Below, in pieces: positions 6,257-12,998 of a stretch of DNA of 15,312 bases. The position numbers and the translations under genes were made by a program. Origin of the DNA: a bacterium. GTDB lineage: Bacteria; Patescibacteriota; CPR2; UBA1875; JAJYID01. The DNA lies in NCBI GenBank assembly GCA_021823605.1, contig JAKANV010000008.1, positions 1-15,312 on the forward strand, read 5' to 3'. Position 1 is the stretch's first letter. Every line of letters starts with the position of its first letter. The notes under the pieces were generated by a model. That model saw nothing but the letters and a program-made list of their open reading frames with translations, ran no database searches and was not told the origin of the DNA.

Positions 6257-7534
6257 CTACTCGGGCTTGTTTAGCCTTTTTGTCATTACCTTAACTACCT
6301 TCTCGTACGGAAATACTTCCTGATTACCCGAAGCCATGTCTTTTATAATGACCGTTCCATCAAAGGCCTCTCTCTGACCAATAAGTAATGTATATTCAAC
6401 ACCTAACTTTGAGGCAACTTTCAGCTGTTCGCCGATGCCACCCTTATCAAATCTGGCTTCAGCACCAATTCCTGCATCTAGAAGATCATTCAAAAGTTTA
6501 AAGCATTTTTTTCGAGCTTTACTGCCAAGTTGAGCAACAAATATGTTCACATTCTTTTTTTCTACAAATTCAACACCTTCTCTTTCCATCTCTTCCATGG
6601 TTCTCTCTACACCGCCGCCAAAGCCAACAGCGGGAGTTTTGCTTCCACCAAGAAGTTCAACTAGACCATCATATCGACCTCCACCACCAAGAGAGCTTTG
6701 TGCTCCGTCCTTCTCATTCCACACCTCAAAAACAGTACCCGTATAATAGTCGAGACCCCGAACAATTTTAGGATTAAGGTCATAGTTAATCTCAAGCTCA
6801 TCTATGTACTCAAGAACCGTTTTAAAATGGTCATGACAGGCGCTACAAAGATTATTTATTAACTGAGGCGCCTCAGCCTGCAATACCACGCACTTCTCAT
6901 TTTTACAGTCCAAAAGCCTAAGTGGATTTGTTTTATACCTTTTTTTGCAATCAGGACAAAGCTTATTCAGATTGCCGGAATAGTATTTTTTTAGAATTTT
7001 TATATACTTCGGCCTGCATATTGCACAACCCATTGAGTTAATCTGGATACTGATATTTTTAATATTCAGCTTTTTATAGATTCTAGACACTGTAGCGATA
7101 ATATTTGCATCAACGAGCGGGCTTTTATCGCCAATTACCTCAAGACCCAGCTGCCAAAACTCTCTATATCTTCCTGCTTGTGGACGTTCATAGCGGAAGA
7201 AATTACTGAAATAATACAAGTTTACCGGCTGAGGCTGAGACTGCATCCCATTCTCTAGATATGCGCGTACAACCGGTGCTGTACCTTCAGGTCTTAAGGT
7301 AAGTGAGTTTCCTGATTTATCCTTAAACGTGTACATTTCCTTGCCAACATCAGTCTCTTTGCCTACGCCCCTCTCAAACAGCTTTGTATCCTCAAAGGCA
7401 GGCGTTTCAATCTTACCAAATCCAGCTTCTTCAGCCACGGTTTCAAAGACGTTTTGGACATATTTAAAATACTTCTGGTCTTCGCCCCAGATATCTTTAG
7501 TCCCTCTCGGTTTTTGTGTTATCTTTTTGCCCAT
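6257..7534 (-). CDS. hisS: Histidyl-tRNA synthetase
   Basis: Class II synthetase charging tRNA-His in the cytosol, 425 residues from the ATG at 7534. That start gives the family-typical opening MGKKITQKPRGTKDI. A TTG at 7573 would add 13 residues without a recognisable ribosome-binding site. Class II motif 1 lies in the N-terminal third, motif 2 is RYERPQAGRYREFWQLG, the histidine-specific motif is GLDYYTGTVFEVW, then GGGGRYDGL, motif 3 AVGFGGGVERTM, and a C-terminal anticodon-binding domain (NIFVAQLG to VVKVM). An insertion carries four cysteine pairs or near-pairs (CAIC, CPDC, CKNEKC, CSAC), suggesting bound zinc, as in some Gram-positive-type enzymes. About 40 nt after recJ. Confidence 0.96.
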   Translation of the reverse strand: MGKKITQKPRGTKDIWGEDQKYFKYVQNVFETVAEEAGFGKIETPAFEDTKLFERGVGKETDVGKEMYTFKDKSGNSLTLRPEGTAPVVRAYLENGMQSQPQPVNLYYFSNFFRYERPQAGRYREFWQLGLEVIGDKSPLVDANIIATVSRIYKKLNIKNISIQINSMGCAICRPKYIKILKKYYSGNLNKLCPDCKKRYKTNPLRLLDCKNEKCVVLQAEAPQLINNLCSACHDHFKTVLEYIDELEINYDLNPKIVRGLDYYTGTVFEVWNEKDGAQSSLGGGGRYDGLVELLGGSKTPAVGFGGGVERTMEEMEREGVEFVEKKNVNIFVAQLGSKARKKCFKLLNDLLDAGIGAEARFDKGGIGEQLKVASKLGVEYTLLIGQREAFDGTVIIKDMASGNQEVFPYEKVVKVMTKRLNKPE

Positions 7535-7576
7535 ACTTTTCGCTAAATTATCACATTTTTTACTTAAAATCAATGC

Positions 7577-9301
7577 TTATGTACGAGAATCTTTCATCGC
7601 TATACAGCGCATTTCATAGCTTTTTCTGCCACCCCATTCATTCTCACTAATATTGAATATAACATCAACATTTTTCTGTAAATTCATTCCGTCACCTGTA
7701 AACGAGAAGTAAATACCGTTGGTTTTTACTTTACCATCGGTAAAAACTAACTTTAAATGTTCGAAAGATTTACCCACTTTTTTAAATGAATCAACCTTTA
7801 CATCCCTTGCAGCGAATACGGGCATCGGATTTCCCATTCCGTATGGCTCAAGTTTCTTTAAAAATCCAAAGGTTTCAGCATTTATATTATCCAATAAAGT
7901 TTCTGAATCAATTTTGTATTCAGGGGTTAAATCATCCTCTTTTATCTGGCTATCCGAGATTTCAAGTAATTTATTCTCTAGAAGTACAAAATGCTCCTTT
8001 TTGACTGTGATACCGGCGGCTCTTGCATGCCCTCCGTAACGTATCAAATACTCGGATGCTTCCTCAAGTGCCTGTATAATATTAAAGCATTTCGGCGATC
8101 TGGCTGACCCCTGGCATTCAGTCCCCTTATCTTCGCATACTATTACCGGTTTGAAGTATTTTTCGCTAAGTTTAGATGCGACTATACCCACTACACCTGC
8201 CGGCCAGTTTTCTCCTTTCAGCAAGTACAACTTTGCCTTGTCGCTCTTCTTCTCAACCTTGACGATTGCTTCTGACAATATCTTTTTTGTCAGCTCCTGA
8301 CGTTCCTGATTAAACTTGTTTAAATCAAGTGCAAGCACTCGTGCTTCATTTAAATCCTTGGTCAGAAGAAGCTGGATAGATTTCTCGGCAGTTTCCAGCC
8401 TACCAGCGGCGTTTAGGCGTGGTCCAAGCTTAAACCCTATAGCATATGAATCGATGCTGTTTGGGTCCAATGCACTAGCTTCTATAAGCATCTTTAAGCC
8501 GGCTCTTTTCGTTTTCTGGAGGACCCTGAGGCCAAAATACGTTAATATTCGATTCTCACCAGTCAGAGGGACCACATCACAAACCGTTCCTAGTGAGGCA
8601 AGATCTAGAAGCCATTTCTCCTGACCACCGGTCAATTTGTCGGGAAATTCTGTATACAGAGCCTGAGCAATTTTAAAGGCTATTCCCGAACCGGAAAGTT
8701 CGTCATAGGGATATTTGCACTTTCTCTGCTTCGGATTTATAACGATTGTTTTCGGGAGCACTTCTTTACCACCCTCCTTGCGAATGCTGTGATGGTCGGT
8801 AATAATAATATTTAATCCTATCTTTTTAGCGTGCACGACTTCATTTACCGCTGTCACACCACAGTCTACCGTAATCACAAGATTTGTCCCCTTTTTGGCT
8901 ATTTCATCCAGGGCATCTGTATTTAAACCATACCCTTCGGTATTCCTCTTCGGAATGTAATATTCAGTCTCAATCCCCAGCTCATTTAATACTTCATAAA
9001 GTATCGCTGTTGCAGTAATGCCATCTACATCATAATCACCATACACTATGACCTTCTCATTCGATTCTATAGCTGTTTTAATCCTCTTAACCGCCTCATC
9101 CATACCTTTCATTAAAAACGGGTCGTGTAGAGCCCCATACCGAGGGCTCAAAAACTCTCCGACATCTTTTTCATCCTTAATTCCACGAGTAAAAAGAAGC
9201 TGTTTTTCCAAATCAGAAAAATCCGAGTTCTTTAGATAATTTTTCGGAAACTTCTCCTTAATAGTCCACCTTTCCCGTTGCTTCAAATCCTGCTTTGTCA
9301 T
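7577..9301 (-). CDS. recJ: Single-stranded-DNA 5'-3' exonuclease RecJ
   Basis: DHH-superfamily exonuclease acting in recombination and mismatch/base-excision repair. From the ATG at 9301 it has 574 residues, the normal core length. Motif I is GDYDVDG (D89, D91, D93), motif II VDCG (D146), motif III TDHH (169-172), motif IV includes the DVVPLTGENR stretch, the DHHA1 domain shows GGHARAAG, and a C-terminal OB-type domain follows. Earlier in-frame starts at 9310 and 9346 exist. I chose 9301 because a perfect TATAAT spans 9314-9309, putting transcription start at about 9302, so longer forms could not be made from this promoter. This implies a leaderless mRNA. First gene of recJ-hisS-mtaB. Confidence 0.95.
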   Translation of the reverse strand: MTKQDLKQRERWTIKEKFPKNYLKNSDFSDLEKQLLFTRGIKDEKDVGEFLSPRYGALHDPFLMKGMDEAVKRIKTAIESNEKVIVYGDYDVDGITATAILYEVLNELGIETEYYIPKRNTEGYGLNTDALDEIAKKGTNLVITVDCGVTAVNEVVHAKKIGLNIIITDHHSIRKEGGKEVLPKTIVINPKQRKCKYPYDELSGSGIAFKIAQALYTEFPDKLTGGQEKWLLDLASLGTVCDVVPLTGENRILTYFGLRVLQKTKRAGLKMLIEASALDPNSIDSYAIGFKLGPRLNAAGRLETAEKSIQLLLTKDLNEARVLALDLNKFNQERQELTKKILSEAIVKVEKKSDKAKLYLLKGENWPAGVVGIVASKLSEKYFKPVIVCEDKGTECQGSARSPKCFNIIQALEEASEYLIRYGGHARAAGITVKKEHFVLLENKLLEISDSQIKEDDLTPEYKIDSETLLDNINAETFGFLKKLEPYGMGNPMPVFAARDVKVDSFKKVGKSFEHLKLVFTDGKVKTNGIYFSFTGDGMNLQKNVDVIFNISENEWGGRKSYEMRCIAMKDSRT

Positions 9302-9308
9302 GATGTCC

Positions 9309-9314
9309 ATTATA
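9309..9314 (-). promoter_or_regulatory. -10 box of recJ promoter
   Basis: Minus-strand TATAAT at 9314-9309 with no good -35 box at 16-18 bp (best is TTTTCT at 16 bp). The ATG at 9301 is 8 nt downstream, consistent with a leaderless transcript. The region upstream overlaps the divergent plus-strand promoter at 9340-9368. Confidence 0.5.
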
Positions 9315-9339
9315 GCCCTTTTGAAGCATAAGAAAATAC

Positions 9340-9368
9340 TTGACATTTTTGTGCTTTTATAATATAAT
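9340..9368 (+). promoter_or_regulatory. Perfect consensus sigma70 promoter of the zinc-ribbon gene
   Basis: TTGACA (9340-9345), 17 bp, TATAAT (9363-9368), all twelve positions consensus. Predicted transcription start near 9375, giving a ~56-nt leader before the GTG start at 9431. It diverges from the recJ promoter 26 bp away, so polymerases on the two could interfere. Confidence 0.9.
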
Positions 9369-9430
9369 TACCGACGTAAACCTTGATGTACATACATACC
9401 CTGAAAATCAGACAACCGAGGGAGGTCACA

Positions 9431-9691
9431 GTGTCAAAAGACCCCACTACACTCACGTTTACCGTAGAAGTAAAACTTGCCTACGACACAGCACTATCAG
9501 TGTTAGGTAAGTGCATCAGGCCCGGAACAACTGTGGAGGTTGTATCTGCTGACGATTTTCAGTTGAAGGGAACAGTCGTTGCAGAAATAACCACATTCCC
9601 AGCGGGTATATGTCCCAACTGCCATACTGATTACCGTGGCACGGGAATAACGGCATGTACGAACTGCGGGGAAGCCGTGCCTCAGCCGTAA
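9431..9691 (+). CDS. Small four-cysteine zinc-ribbon protein, function unknown
   Basis: 86 residues from the GTG at 9431. I chose this start because GGGAGG ends 5 nt before it. A TTG at 9383 and an ATG at 9386 in the same frame lack a ribosome-binding site. The N-terminal two thirds alternate hydrophobic and polar residues as a small beta domain would (TLTFTVEVKLAYDTALSVLG; TTVEVVSADDFQLKGTVV). The C-terminus is a zinc ribbon with C61-x2-C64 and C76-x2-C79 (CPNC, CTNC). No signal peptide or membrane segment. I do not recognise the family. Rubredoxin-like or nucleic-acid-binding ribbons are possibilities only. A consensus promoter and its own terminator suggest abundant monocistronic expression. 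Base composition is about half GC, higher than recJ beside it. Confidence 0.8.
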   Translation: MSKDPTTLTFTVEVKLAYDTALSVLGKCIRPGTTVEVVSADDFQLKGTVVAEITTFPAGICPNCHTDYRGTGITACTNCGEAVPQP

Positions 9692-9720
9692 GGCACAACT
9701 CCCCACCGGCAAGATTTACG

Positions 9721-9757
9721 AAGCCCCAGGCTACTCATGCTGGGGCTTTGCCTTTTA
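9721..9757 (+). terminator. Rho-independent terminator after the zinc-ribbon gene
   Basis: AAGCCCCAG (9721-9729) pairs with CTGGGGCTT (9740-9748) around a 10-nt loop, followed by a T-rich tail (TTTGCCTTTT). A second, 6-bp hairpin, GTGCCT (9677-9682) with AGGCAC (9691-9696), encloses the stop codon just upstream and lacks a T-tract. Confidence 0.8.
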
Positions 9758-9765
9758 TAAAACTC

Positions 9766-9795
9766 TTTACAAATTTTTATATTTTGATATATACT
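9766..9795 (+). promoter_or_regulatory. Promoter of the 60-aa protein gene
   Basis: TTTACA (9766-9771), 18-bp spacer, TATACT (9790-9795), each five of six to consensus. Transcription would start near 9802, after the in-frame ATG at 9797, which supports the downstream TTG at 9836 as the real start. Confidence 0.6.
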
Positions 9796-9835
9796 GATGA
9801 AACCTAAAAAACGGAAAAATTGGGAGGTGGGTACC

Positions 9836-10018
9836 TTGTCTGAAAAGACAAACATAGCTCCTGTCAACATGCGAGCCGAACATCTAGCCCTTTCAGGGCA
9901 ACCACTGCCTGCTGAGAAAAACATTATAGATATCGACCTCAGCACGAATACTCTTATGTCTTTGGTCAAAATCAGTGGGGTACTAATCCCCGAGACCAAG
10001 GGCCTCCACAACGTATAA
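9836..10018 (+). CDS. 60-aa protein, function unknown
   Basis: TTG start at 9836 with GGGAGG ending 8 nt upstream gives a 60-residue soluble, mildly acidic protein. The frame also opens at an ATG at 9797, but that ATG has no ribosome-binding site and precedes the predicted transcription start. The first ~30 residues are polar and proline-containing (NIAPVNMRAEHLALSGQPLP). The second half reads like a beta strand, helix, strand (KNIIDIDLSTNTLMSLVKI, then GVLIPETKG). No cysteine motif, signal peptide or membrane segment. I do not recognise it. Its own promoter, a good Shine-Dalgarno and a downstream terminator hairpin argue that it is a real gene. It follows the zinc-ribbon gene on the same strand but behind a terminator, so any shared function is a guess. 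Confidence 0.65.
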   Translation: MSEKTNIAPVNMRAEHLALSGQPLPAEKNIIDIDLSTNTLMSLVKISGVLIPETKGLHNV

Positions 10019-10055
10019 CATAAACCAACCATACTACATTTAAAGGACTATTTAA

Positions 10056-10093
10056 GAGCCACGGCGTTCCACGTCGTGGCTCCCGCCGTTTTT
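10056..10093. terminator. Terminator with two mutually exclusive stems
   Basis: GAGCCACG (10056-10063) pairs with CGTGGCTC (10075-10082). Alternatively ACGGCG (10061-10066) pairs with CGCCGT (10084-10089), directly followed by TTTT, with a small CCAC/GTGG stem inside. The two stems share bases and cannot form together. It lies between the convergent 60-aa gene and secF, so it may stop transcription from both sides, although the T-tract is best on the plus strand. Confidence 0.65.
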
Positions 10094-10106
10094 AACACAC
10101 TAGCTA

Positions 10107-10991
10107 TTATTTACTATGCTTATTTTTCCAGTTCTGCCAAACCACAAGCATCGGTGCGGCATTGAAGATTGATGAGTAAGTTCCTGTTGCGATACCCACA
10201 AGTAGCGCCAAAACGAAAATTTGCGTTGATTCTCCACCAAGCAGGAATAAAGTCAAGAGTACTAAAAATGTCAGGAACGAGGTATTTAAAGATCGTGAAA
10301 AAGTCTCAAGAACACTGGCATTTGCCAGTTCTTCAAAGTCCTCCGACCCCCGCCTAATCAGATTTTCCCTTATTCTATCAAAAACCACAATCGTGTCATG
10401 AACCGAGAATCCGATGACGGTAAGTGCCGCGACCACAAACATGCTATCTATCTCAATATTGAAAAAGTGTCCGAGGATAGAGAACACACCAAGCATCACG
10501 AGAACATCGTGAAGAAGCGCTATGACAGCACACACACCAAATTGCCATGAACTGACAGGTTTGGGTACCTTACGAAATGAATAAGCCAGGAAGAGAACAA
10601 TTAATACAGAAGCAAAAGCTACCAGTTCAAATGCTTTTTTCGTAATATCCGCTGATACTGTCGGTCCGACTGTCTCAAAGCTGGTTTCCTTAACCTTCAG
10701 CTCCTGCTGCAGGCTCTTTACAACCTTTCTATGTTTATCTTCCGGTATTTCCTTGCTCCTGATAATCAGCGAATTCGTGCCTGTTTTTTGAATTACCGGA
10801 TCCGGTATTCCCTCTTTCTTGACAATCTCGACAACCTTTTGGCTATCCTGCGTGCCCTGTATCTCAATCTTCGCACCACCCGTGAAGTCAATTCCCAGAC
10901 GAAGCCCCCACAATGCTATAGAGATTACACCGGGGATAATGATGGCCAGCGATATACCAAACCATATCTTTTTGTGCTTCATTATATTCAT
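10107..10991 (-). CDS. secF: Protein translocase subunit SecF
   Basis: RND-family membrane protein that, with SecD, uses the proton gradient to pull secreted proteins through SecYEG. 294 residues. The N-terminal membrane segment (IWFGISLAIIIPGVISIALW) is followed by the family signature LGIDFTGGAKIEIQ. A periplasmic P4 domain spans about 40-105, then five membrane segments with the conserved FSVHDTIVVFDRIREN near residue 195. Start ATG overlaps the secD stop in ATGA, with GGAGGG 6 nt upstream inside secD, so the two are coupled. This unit would export the secreted protein at 4430 and the cell's other Sec substrates. Confidence 0.96.
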   Translation of the reverse strand: MNIMKHKKIWFGISLAIIIPGVISIALWGLRLGIDFTGGAKIEIQGTQDSQKVVEIVKKEGIPDPVIQKTGTNSLIIRSKEIPEDKHRKVVKSLQQELKVKETSFETVGPTVSADITKKAFELVAFASVLIVLFLAYSFRKVPKPVSSWQFGVCAVIALLHDVLVMLGVFSILGHFFNIEIDSMFVVAALTVIGFSVHDTIVVFDRIRENLIRRGSEDFEELANASVLETFSRSLNTSFLTFLVLLTLFLLGGESTQIFVLALLVGIATGTYSSIFNAAPMLVVWQNWKNKHSK

Positions 10992-12292
10992 CGCTCGCCC
11001 TCCTTATTTCCGCCAAGATACATCCATCCCTTTGAAAATAACTTTCTCTTGATAACTAAACGCAAAAGCGTCCTTGTGACATTAACTGCGGTAAACATAC
11101 TAACCAAGACGCCAATTATGAGAACGACTGCAAACCCGCGGATTATCCCTGAACCAAAAAGAAATAGTATTGATGCGGTAATAATACTGGCCAGATTTGA
11201 GTCACGTATGGAGGTCCAAGCCCTTTTAAATCCGGCTTCGGCCGCACTTATCAGACTTTTCCCATGTTGCATTTCCTCTTTCATCCTTTCAAAAATAAGC
11301 ACATTCGCATCTACGGCCATCCCTATAGAAAGGATGAAGGCCGCGACACCGGCTAATGTAACGGTGATCCCCAACACTTTGAAAATGGCGAGGACGAAAA
11401 GGGTATACATGACAAGTGCAATATCAGCCATTATCCCCGGCAATCTATAATAAAGCGCCATAAACAGCATGACCAAAACCACACCGATAATACCCGCGAA
11501 GATACTCTTCTTTATGGCCTCCTGGCCCAACGTAGCCCCAATTGTTCTTTGCTCTATAACTTTAATCGGGACGGGAAGAGCACCTGCATTTAGCTGAATC
11601 GCGAGATTCTTTGCTTCTTTCAAAGTAAATTTCCCCGAGATAACTGCATTACCCGATATTTTCTCATTTATACTTGGTGCGGAAATCGGCTTACCGTCCA
11701 AGACTATATAAAGTTGTTTCCCTATATTTTGTCCCGTTATTTGCTCAAATTTCTTTTGCCCTTCAGACGTAAACTGAAGGCTTATCTGTGGTTGGTTGGT
11801 ATTTGGATCATTCACTTGCGCTGCCTGTTTTAAGTCCTTGCCAGAGAGTCCTGTTTTTTGCAACTCACCCGTCGGACCGAGGGTTTCAAACTCAAGCTGG
11901 GCCGTTTTCCCGATTAGATCCATCGCCTCCTGAACATTGCTGATACCCGGCAGTTCGACAACCAACCTGTTTTCCGATCCGACTTTTGTCGTCTGAATCA
12001 CCGGCTCTTTGACACCAAATGAATTAATGCGGTTTTCAATGACTTTCCTCAGAGAATTCATTGCATCGGCTTGTTTCGAGCTTTCCGTTTTTGAAAGATC
12101 AGCCTGATAAGTTATGCTCGTTCCACCCTGAAGATCAAGCCCCTGTTTTATGCTAAAGTCAGGCGCTTTAAAATCAATCTTTAATGGCTTGAATTGGAAA
12201 TGGAGTCCCTTTCCGGGCAAATCAATAAGAAGCGCTACCATAAGAAGCGCCAAAATAAAAACAACCTTAATCCAGTTCCTGCGTTTTTTCAT
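10988..12292 (-). CDS. secD: Protein translocase subunit SecD
   Basis: Partner of SecF in the proton-driven Sec accessory complex. 434 residues from the ATG at 12292 (MKKRRNWIKV). A TTG 15 nt upstream is possible, but neither start has a clear Shine-Dalgarno. One N-terminal membrane segment (VVFILALLMVALLID) is followed by the signature KQGLDLQGGTSI, a compact periplasmic P1 region with a beta-rich substrate-binding part, and a C-terminal block of five membrane helices with VDANVLIFERMKEE near residue 335. It is much shorter than the 615-residue E. coli protein and similar to the short versions in many other phyla. First gene of secD-secF. Confidence 0.96.
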   Translation of the reverse strand: MKKRRNWIKVVFILALLMVALLIDLPGKGLHFQFKPLKIDFKAPDFSIKQGLDLQGGTSITYQADLSKTESSKQADAMNSLRKVIENRINSFGVKEPVIQTTKVGSENRLVVELPGISNVQEAMDLIGKTAQLEFETLGPTGELQKTGLSGKDLKQAAQVNDPNTNQPQISLQFTSEGQKKFEQITGQNIGKQLYIVLDGKPISAPSINEKISGNAVISGKFTLKEAKNLAIQLNAGALPVPIKVIEQRTIGATLGQEAIKKSIFAGIIGVVLVMLFMALYYRLPGIMADIALVMYTLFVLAIFKVLGITVTLAGVAAFILSIGMAVDANVLIFERMKEEMQHGKSLISAAEAGFKRAWTSIRDSNLASIITASILFLFGSGIIRGFAVVLIIGVLVSMFTAVNVTRTLLRLVIKRKLFSKGWMYLGGNKEGER

Positions 12293-12321
12293 GAACGATA
12301 AATCCAAATTTAATAATAAAA

Positions 12322-12350
12322 ATTGTAGCGTATTTTATACCCTAAGTAAA
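12322..12350 (-). promoter_or_regulatory. Promoter of secD-secF
   Basis: Minus-strand TTTACT (12350-12345), 17 bp, TACAAT (12327-12322): four of six and five of six. Predicted start near 12315, leaving a ~23-nt leader with no strong Shine-Dalgarno. Confidence 0.6.
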
Positions 12351-12376
12351 GCCAACAAATTTTTGCCGAAAATGGT

Positions 12377-12404
12377 AAAAGGCGACGCCGAAGCGCCGCC
12401 TTTT
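12377..12404 (-). terminator. UUCG-tetraloop terminator of the sigma-factor unit
   Basis: Read on the minus strand, AAAAGGCGGCGC, loop TTCG, GCGTCGCCTTTT. The eight-pair GC core has one G-U wobble and is closed by the extra-stable cUUCGg tetraloop, flanked by A and T runs. On the plus strand the wobble becomes an A-C mismatch and the loop becomes CGAA, so the minus strand is the functional orientation. It separates the sigma unit from secD. Confidence 0.88.
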
Positions 12405-12428
12405 TAACGGTGTGGTTTTTACATCACC

Positions 12429-12755
12429 TCAGTCCTCCTTCACGGCAGTGAGATGATCAACCCTTTCGATACCATCGCCACCGAAGAAATCAAGGACTCT
12501 TATGGGCTCTTCCACCCACCTAAGCCGCCTGAAAATCCTGGCACGCTTCTTGGCGTAAACCTTGATTTCAAAGCAGCTCCCCTTACTGGGGTAACAGTTC
12601 CTCAGACGATTAGCAAGCATGTACATCAGATGATCGAGTGAGGGTCCAAACGCCAGGATGTATAAGGTATCAACCGAATAATCCTGAAAGATATAAACCG
12701 CCCGATATCTGGCATCATCCTCACTATCAGTGAGGCTCAAATTGCAACCAGCCAT
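12429..12755 (-). CDS. 108-aa protein, function unknown
   Basis: Start ATG at 12755 (MAGCNLSLTDSEDD), chosen because AGAGGTG lies 9 nt upstream. The frame stays open 21 codons further, but that part has no ribosome-binding site and would overlap the membrane-protein gene. 108 residues with no signal peptide or membrane helix. The visible pattern is an acidic N-terminus, a strand-like ARYRAVYIFQDY and TLYILAF, a probable helix SLDHLMYMLANRLRN, a strand CFEIKVYA, then a basic stretch KKRARIFRRLRW, and an acidic tail ending AVKED. The basic patch could contact RNA or DNA, but that is a guess. I do not recognise the family. Last gene of the sigma unit, 31 nt after the membrane-protein gene and just before the UUCG terminator. 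Confidence 0.7.
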   Translation of the reverse strand: MAGCNLSLTDSEDDARYRAVYIFQDYSVDTLYILAFGPSLDHLMYMLANRLRNCYPSKGSCFEIKVYAKKRARIFRRLRWVEEPIRVLDFFGGDGIERVDHLTAVKED

Positions 12756-12786
12756 CTTACGATCACCTCTTTGACACTTGTAGAAA

Positions 12787-12978
12787 TTACCGGATTCCCG
12801 GACCCCAAAACACTCCAAGGTCCGCGTAGGTGAAGACGTAGCAGCATATTACCGCTACCACAACCAGGGAGACTAAAACCAACGGTCCCCTTGAATGTGC
12901 CCCCTGATCTCCTGCTGGCTTGCTGCCGGTTTTCTCGGGTGGAGAAGTCGGCGGACGAAGAAAGTTATTTGGACACAT
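12787..12978 (-). CDS. 63-aa single-pass membrane protein, function unknown
   Basis: ATG at 12978 with GAGG 5 nt upstream, 20 nt after the sigma-factor stop. Residues 1-31 are hydrophilic, proline-rich and positively charged on balance (RPPTSPPEKTGSKPAG). Residues 32-51 form one strong membrane helix (PLVLVSLVVVAVICCYVFTY). The last 12 residues end WGPGIR. The positive-inside rule puts the N-terminus in the cytoplasm. GC content is very high here (I counted 38 of 60 bases at 12901-12960). I do not recognise it. Its place directly behind a sigma gene recalls membrane-bound anti-sigma factors, but the cytoplasmic part is much too short for a classical anti-sigma domain, so that role is only a hypothesis. 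Confidence 0.6.
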   Translation of the reverse strand: MCPNNFLRPPTSPPEKTGSKPAGDQGAHSRGPLVLVSLVVVAVICCYVFTYADLGVFWGPGIR

Positions 12979-12998
12979 AATAGCCTCGATTCTAGCGA

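Noticed and set aside
9383..9430. N-terminal extension of the zinc-ribbon protein from TTG 9383 / ATG 9386
   Set aside because: It starts within about 10 nt of the predicted transcription start and lacks a Shine-Dalgarno, whereas GTG 9431 has GGGAGG at good spacing.
9682..10032. A 116-codon minus-strand frame opposite the 60-aa gene
   Set aside because: It crosses a terminator and two promoters on the other strand and has no promoter or Shine-Dalgarno of its own. The plus-strand frame has both.
10731..11450. A 239-codon plus-strand frame antisense to secD-secF
   Set aside because: It is the complement of well-supported conserved membrane-protein genes, has no ribosome-binding site, and its product shows no domain.
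12787..12978. The 63-aa membrane protein as a classical anti-sigma factor
   Set aside because: The cytoplasmic part is about 31 proline-rich residues, too short for a zinc-binding or ASD-type anti-sigma domain, so I leave the function open.
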